Under the pieces are notes generated by a model, which made no database searches, was not told the origin of the DNA, and was given only the letters and a program-made list of their open reading frames with translations. Shown one piece after another: positions 60,101 through 64,000 of a stretch of DNA of 64,000 bases. Each line of letters begins with the position of its first letter. The stretch's first letter is position 1. The translations under genes and the position numbers were made by a program. The stretch is from Zanthoxylum bungeanum (lineage: Eukaryota; Streptophyta; Magnoliopsida; Sapindales; Rutaceae), in assembly GCA_019454045.1 (NCBI GenBank), contig SKCR01018450.1, forward strand, positions 108,700 through 172,699, in the 5' to 3' direction.

Positions 60101-61499
60101 ACAGTTGTCGTATTGTGAGAATCAATATTCTCTATACACAACTATACACATTTCCTTTCTTTAGGTTTATAATTTGCCTTCAATTATTCACAACAATTGC
60201 AAATAATTGATTAGCAAATTGTGTCAAACACGTGACTTCTAAAAGTCACTAAAGCCAAGAAACATCATATAAGATAAACAAATACCTAATGGAGTTTTCT
60301 TAATGACAGTCAAGAATCTCGAGACATGAACTAATTCACGTCAATTCTTATCGCACAAGAAACTATTCTTCTAGATAATTATATCCTAAAACATATATCT
60401 ATTTAGATTACTAATCATGACTTAGTAACTAAGTCACTAACCATCTTGATTTTCAAGAAAATCGGAACAACAGTTCCCGATAATTTTGACTAATCTTACA
60501 ATATCCAAGTCTACTAACATTCTATAACCTATTCTAGAAAAACGCAACCATAAGTGAAGTCAGAAAATATATTCAAATAGTATGCAGGCAGTGGATAAGA
60601 AGTTTAAATTCTATCAACAATATAGAATAAGGAAAACACACAAGCGGTAATTTCCATAATATTACACAATGCTTTAGTTATGGATTTTTAACCCAGCAGT
60701 GTCTCCCACTACTTTATGTAATACCGTAATCCCCAACGAAAAATGAGAATTCAATAATTAAATCAAATTCCATAGTGAGAGGTGGACCCCAAGAATATAT
60801 TTCGACTCACAGCTTTGGCACGATCTCGCATGCGTATATTCATTAGGTAGACAACTCATTGTCAATCACACTCACTGTGACTCCAGATTTTGGTCCTGAC
60901 CGTTTCTCGTTATGACAGCTTTGACACGTTCACAAGGAGGCGTATCAAGGCTTCACTTGCCAATGACAAACTCAAGCTACCGATGTAGTCCTGACAGCTT
61001 TGGCACGTTCAGGATTTCCACTTTCACTTGAATTTGTGTAGAATCAAATATACATCCGGCATGGATAAAATTCTATCAACTATACCCTCACTGCTTTGGA
61101 ACTTTCTTGGATGCAGCCATAGAAAGATACCCGTAAACCGTATTGACAAGACGGACCAAGAAACATGCATCCAATATATGTCACTTTACTGCCTTATTTA
61201 AGCATGGATATTCCTCAAGAAAGCTTTGCTCTATATCAAATGCAGAATATAATCTAGATCAATTTCTAAACAGTTCAATTCTACCTTAGAAAACATAACT
61301 TAACTTAACCATTAAATTTTTGTTACGTTTCCCGTTAGCGTAGAACCGAAAAGTCAAGAAATATCTAAATTATATACATGTGCAAACATTAAAATTGGAT
61401 TATATATCATATATCAAGCATGAAAAATGTAATGGATGAATCATTAAAATATGAGATTCGTATAACCGAACCGACCGATTAACCGAAATATATATATGC
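57186..61499 (-). pseudogene. Decayed Copia internal region (J)
   Basis: No long frame survives. On the minus strand near 59350 the residues SGRNRILYDLIRLILSVTEL parallel the SERRNRTLLDMVRSMMS part of Copia integrase in B; its distance of about 2.2 kb from the polypurine tract equals that in B, which supports the alignment. The 400 bp before the tract match element I and are non-coding. The part near 60800-61140 is probably leader. Gag, protease and RT could not be read with confidence. Confidence 0.55.
60805..61112 (-). repeat. Four diverged copies of a CCAAAGC motif, probable leader of J
   Basis: cagctttggcacg or a close variant occurs at about 60811, 60921, 60998 and 61092 on the plus strand. 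The third is in a hairpin TCCTGA-cagctttggcacgt-TCAGGA (60993-61018), the second in a weaker TATGA/TCACA hairpin. The position, where a leader should be, parallels the TTGGCCAA hairpins in family 1. Confidence 0.5.
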
Positions 61500-61766
61500 T
61501 GTTGATGGTGTTTTTTAAGCACTATGATATTTAAGCAGTACGGCAGAGGTAAAATGGTAACTCCCTTCTTGATCGAGACCACTAATGCCGACCCGACCAT
61601 TCGATGTTGCATACACCAACGGTAAGGGGCCGAGCACTTGGTGATCAGTGACCGACCAATTAAGCTCGGGTGGACAAGTATTGTCAGATCGATAATAGCA
61701 TTCTCAGTTCAGAGGACCATTGTGACCGACCTCATAAAGACCGACCAGATAGCGAGATATGCTCCA

Positions 61767-62042
61767 GAGATAAGTTATCCCATTCTTATGGGATAAAAAG
61801 ATAAGTTATCTTATTCTTATGGGGTAAGGAGATAAGTTATCATATTCTTATGGGGTAAGGAGATAAGTTATCCTATTCTTATGGGGTAAAGAGATAAGTT
61901 ATCCTATTCTTATGGGGTAAGGAGATAAGTTATCCTATTCTTATGGGATAAAGGAGATAAGTTATCATATTCTTATGGGATAAAGGAGATAAGTTATCCT
62001 ATTCTTATGGGATAAATAGATAAGTTATCCTATCCTTATAAG
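61767..62042 (+). repeat. Nine-copy ~31-bp minisatellite in U3 of H
   Basis: Each unit contains agataagttatc followed by a cattcttatggggtaa-like part. GATAA-G-TTATC is a near-perfect palindrome. The array ends only ~25 bp before the TATA box. Confidence 0.95.
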
Positions 62043-62067
62043 AAAATGAATCTGATTTCTTCACTAT

Positions 62068-62075
62068 TATAAATA
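62068..62075 (+). promoter_or_regulatory. TATA box of the H LTR
   Basis: TATAAATA, followed by a purine-rich segment; transcription would begin near 62100. It is located in the LTR where U3 meets R. Confidence 0.7.
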
Positions 62076-62373
62076 GAAGGGGAAAGTGTAAGTAAGGGGT
62101 ATCAGAATCATTATCATCAGACTTGTAAACACGAGAGATATCAGAGAATAATATCTCAGTAATAAAAGTATCATTCGATTTGTGTCCGTGGACGTAGGTT
62201 GGATCTGATCTGCCGAATCACGTTAAATCTCTTTGTCGATTGGCGTATTTATCTATCTTTTGCTAAGTTTGCTTTTGGTTCCCCCATAACCGAACAAATT
62301 CACTATTGAGGGAGGATTGTCTCTGGAGTAATATTCCAATATTGCCCTGAGACCAAAATCAGCCGTCAACAGT

Positions 62374-62392
62374 TGGCGCCGTCTGTGGGGAC
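62374..62392 (+). other. Primer-binding site of element H
   Basis: TGGCGCCGTCTGTGGGGAC begins two bases after the LTR end. This is a typical plant Gypsy primer site. I do not assign the tRNA with certainty. Confidence 0.85.
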
Positions 62393-62397
62393 CTCCA

Positions 62398-63969
62398 ATG
62401 AAAAACAGCTCGCGTGGTAAGACAATGGCAGAAGGTGGAAATCGCCAGTCATCGGGGAGTTCAACAGCAGAATGGATGGAGAAAATAGAGGAAGATATGA
62501 GGAAAGAAATGGAGGAAAATCAAAACCTGTTGAAGTCCATGATGAACAGACTAGAGAGGATGGAAGAAACAAATAATGAGAAGTTTGAAGCCGGAGCCAG
62601 TCGGAGGAGAGGCGAAATAGCGGAAGGAAAAAGGGTTGCAGATGAGAGCAAAGACGATAAACCTATGAGGAAGGGTCCTTATGGGATGAGGTACGTAGGG
62701 GTAGAAAAAGATTTACAAACGGATGATACGTGGGAATAACAAGAGGGGCGACAGTCGCTAGATTCTTCCTATGATAGCCCCCACGACACCAGAAGAGGAG
62801 ATAAGAAGGATGGTGAGACTGGACGGGAAATCTCAAGTCATGAGGAACGCCGCACCCGGGGTGACAGACGCGAAGAAGGCCGGAGGAGGCAGCACAGTAA
62901 CACAGATGGCAATATAAAATCTTGGTTAAGAAAAGAAATGGCCAAGTGGGAAGTGAACCTCAAAACTGACACGGGAGATGCTCGGGACAGCGAGGTTGAA
63001 TCTCCCTTCACAGAAGAAATACGGTCGGCAAAATTCCCAAGGCGATTCAACATGCCGTCCATGACGCCCTACAAAGGCCACACTGATCCAAAATCCCACA
63101 ATGAGAGTTTTATCTTGTTGATGGAGGTCCAAGGAGTAGCAGGGGATGCAGTTTGCAAAGTATTCCCCCTAACCTTGGGGGGATCTGTCATTCTGTGGTT
63201 CAGAAGTCTAGCCCCGGGGAGCATCGGAAGCTTCACGCAACTCAGGAAGTCATTTGTTCGGCACTTTAAAGGGGCCTGCGTCCTAAAGAAAATGGTGGGA
63301 GAATTGAGACTGATGAAGCATGGGGATGATGAGCCCCTGAGGAATTTTATTGAAAGGTACCACAATTTGGTGCTCGAGGTCGGAGCGTACGAGTCATCGG
63401 AAGCGCTAGAAAGTCTCAAGGGAGGTCTGAAGGTCGGGAAGTTGTGGACTCACCTGAGGATTCGAGACGTATCGGATTATTCCACTGCCCTGGAGTTCGC
63501 CAGGAAGTTTATCTAAATAGAGGAGGAGAAAAAGATTGCCCGGGGAGTAGACACCCGAAAGGCTAAGATACTCAGGTCAGACAATCAGTGGGATTCGATC
63601 AGAAATTTGAGGAGACCAATCCCGGAGCAGAAGAAACTCAGACCGACACCTCTGAGTAGTCATGTTCAAGAGATAAAGTCATCTGTCCAAGTCAACTGTG
63701 TCGCGGGGAGGACAGTATACACCCTCCTGAACAAACCTATGGCCTAGATAGTTCGGGAAATCCAGGATAAGGGTCTGTTGGCCGAACCTAATTTGAGGAG
63801 GTTCCCGATTGAGGAGGGAAATAGTAGGGCTTACTGTATCTACCATAACGTAAGGGGACATGCCACAAATGGGTGCAGAGACCTGCGGGAGCAGGTGGAA
63901 GACTTGGTGAAAAAAGGCTATCTCAGTGTGTACATAGACCATTCGGTTTTTGAGGTCGACCAAAGTTGA
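62398..63969 (+). pseudogene. Gypsy gag (H) with three in-frame stops
   Basis: A single frame runs from ATG 62398 to TGA 63967-63969, about 520 codons, interrupted by TAA 62737, TAA 63514 and TAG 63745. The N part is Glu/Lys/Arg-rich, with a likely coiled coil (EWMEKIEEDMRKEMEENQN). The gag domain follows at 63000-63515: SPFTEEIRSAKFPRRFNMPS, FPLTLGGSVILWFRSLAPGS, SFTQLRKSFVRHF, then a block ending LRNFIERYHNL. The C part has YCIYHNVRGHATNGCRDL, the Cys/His pattern that plant Gypsy gags carry in place of a classic knuckle. No frameshift is seen, so the decay is modest. Protease and later pol domains lie beyond the window. Confidence 0.88.
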
Positions 63970-64000
63970 TAGCATAAGTCATCCGGTCGGATGCGTGGAA

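Larger units (their letters stand above)
54655..61499 (-). mobile_element. Copia element J (family 4), old, cut by element H
   Basis: Minus strand. The 3' LTR is 57168-54655 (tgttagggttggtgct to aaaccccaaca, 2,514 bp), the polypurine tract is 57185-57169, and the internal region runs from 57186 to the H insertion at 61500. The 5' LTR lies outside the window or is lost. Protein-coding traces are faint, pointing to an old insertion. The left flanking pentamer is GGTTT (54650-54654); its partner is not visible. Confidence 0.7.
61500..62371 (+). repeat. H 5' LTR
   Basis: 872 bp, tgttgatggtg to gccgtcaaca. It holds a minisatellite in U3, a TATA box at 62068-62075 and an aataaaag signal at 62160-62167, giving a reasonable U3-R-U5 layout. 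Confidence 0.88.
61500..64000 (+). mobile_element. Gypsy LTR retrotransposon H, 5' part
   Basis: 5' LTR 61500-62371, primer site 62374-62392, gag from 62398, running off the window. The gag type and the TGGCGCCGTCTGTGGG primer site are those of plant Ty3/Gypsy elements, perhaps the Tat/Athila side. It is inserted in element J. The solo LTR at 45274-46191 is a relative. Confidence 0.88.

Overview
The window is nuclear DNA of a flowering plant, most likely a eudicot. It is AT-rich and dominated by nested LTR retrotransposons whose primer sites match plant initiator-Met tRNA. It holds one convincing host gene, which has a plant-type EAR motif and a GT-AG intron. No tRNA, rRNA, CRISPR or bacterial-style operon is visible. 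Element names (A-K, families 1-4) are mine, given by shared sequence and not by database match.

Layout, left to right. 1-670 is a probable Gypsy-type LTR remnant. 676-8503 is Copia element A (minus, family 1, target duplication TGGAC), which keeps gag but has lost pol; a 1.0 kb hAT-like element sits in its 5' LTR. 8509-11031 is decayed Gypsy-type gag and leader sequence. 11037-32824 is Copia element C (plus, family 2). Inside C lie a family 2 solo LTR (13034-14597) and the large family 1 Copia element B (19877-32769). B's 5' LTR has grown to about 6 kb because a 1.19 kb segment is repeated four times, and only the first repeat carries a second hAT-like element. 32830-43830 is an older minus-strand Copia gag (F), split by a family 2 solo LTR (E) that contains family 1 LTR/element D; part of this nest is duplicated at an offset of 6,064 bp. 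45044-46492 is a probable third hAT-like element carrying a Gypsy solo LTR.

The host gene at 47799-48462 (minus, two exons, 194 aa) encodes a small EAR-motif, CxxC...CxxC protein resembling the plant GIR1/GIR2 repressor group. From 49.2 kb on there are repeats again: a Gypsy-type segment shared with 9.5-10.5 kb, then two family 4 Copia ends in head-to-head inverted arrangement (I plus, J minus), and from 61500 a Gypsy element H (LTR, primer site, broken gag) running off the window.

Nearly all retrotransposon genes are broken by stops and frameshifts, several explained by C-to-T or G-to-A change, as expected of methylated silent elements. The most interesting structures are regulatory: (1) hairpins in the family 1 leader, each presenting the palindrome TTGGCCAA in its loop, which look like kissing-loop RNA dimerisation sites; (2) the tandemly amplified LTR, apparently a satellite at birth; (3) a large inverted LTR pair at 51.1-57.6 kb that could make double-stranded RNA; (4) a 9-copy minisatellite of GATAAGTTATC units upstream of the TATA box in the H LTR. 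All identities come from reading by eye; no alignment or database search was run.
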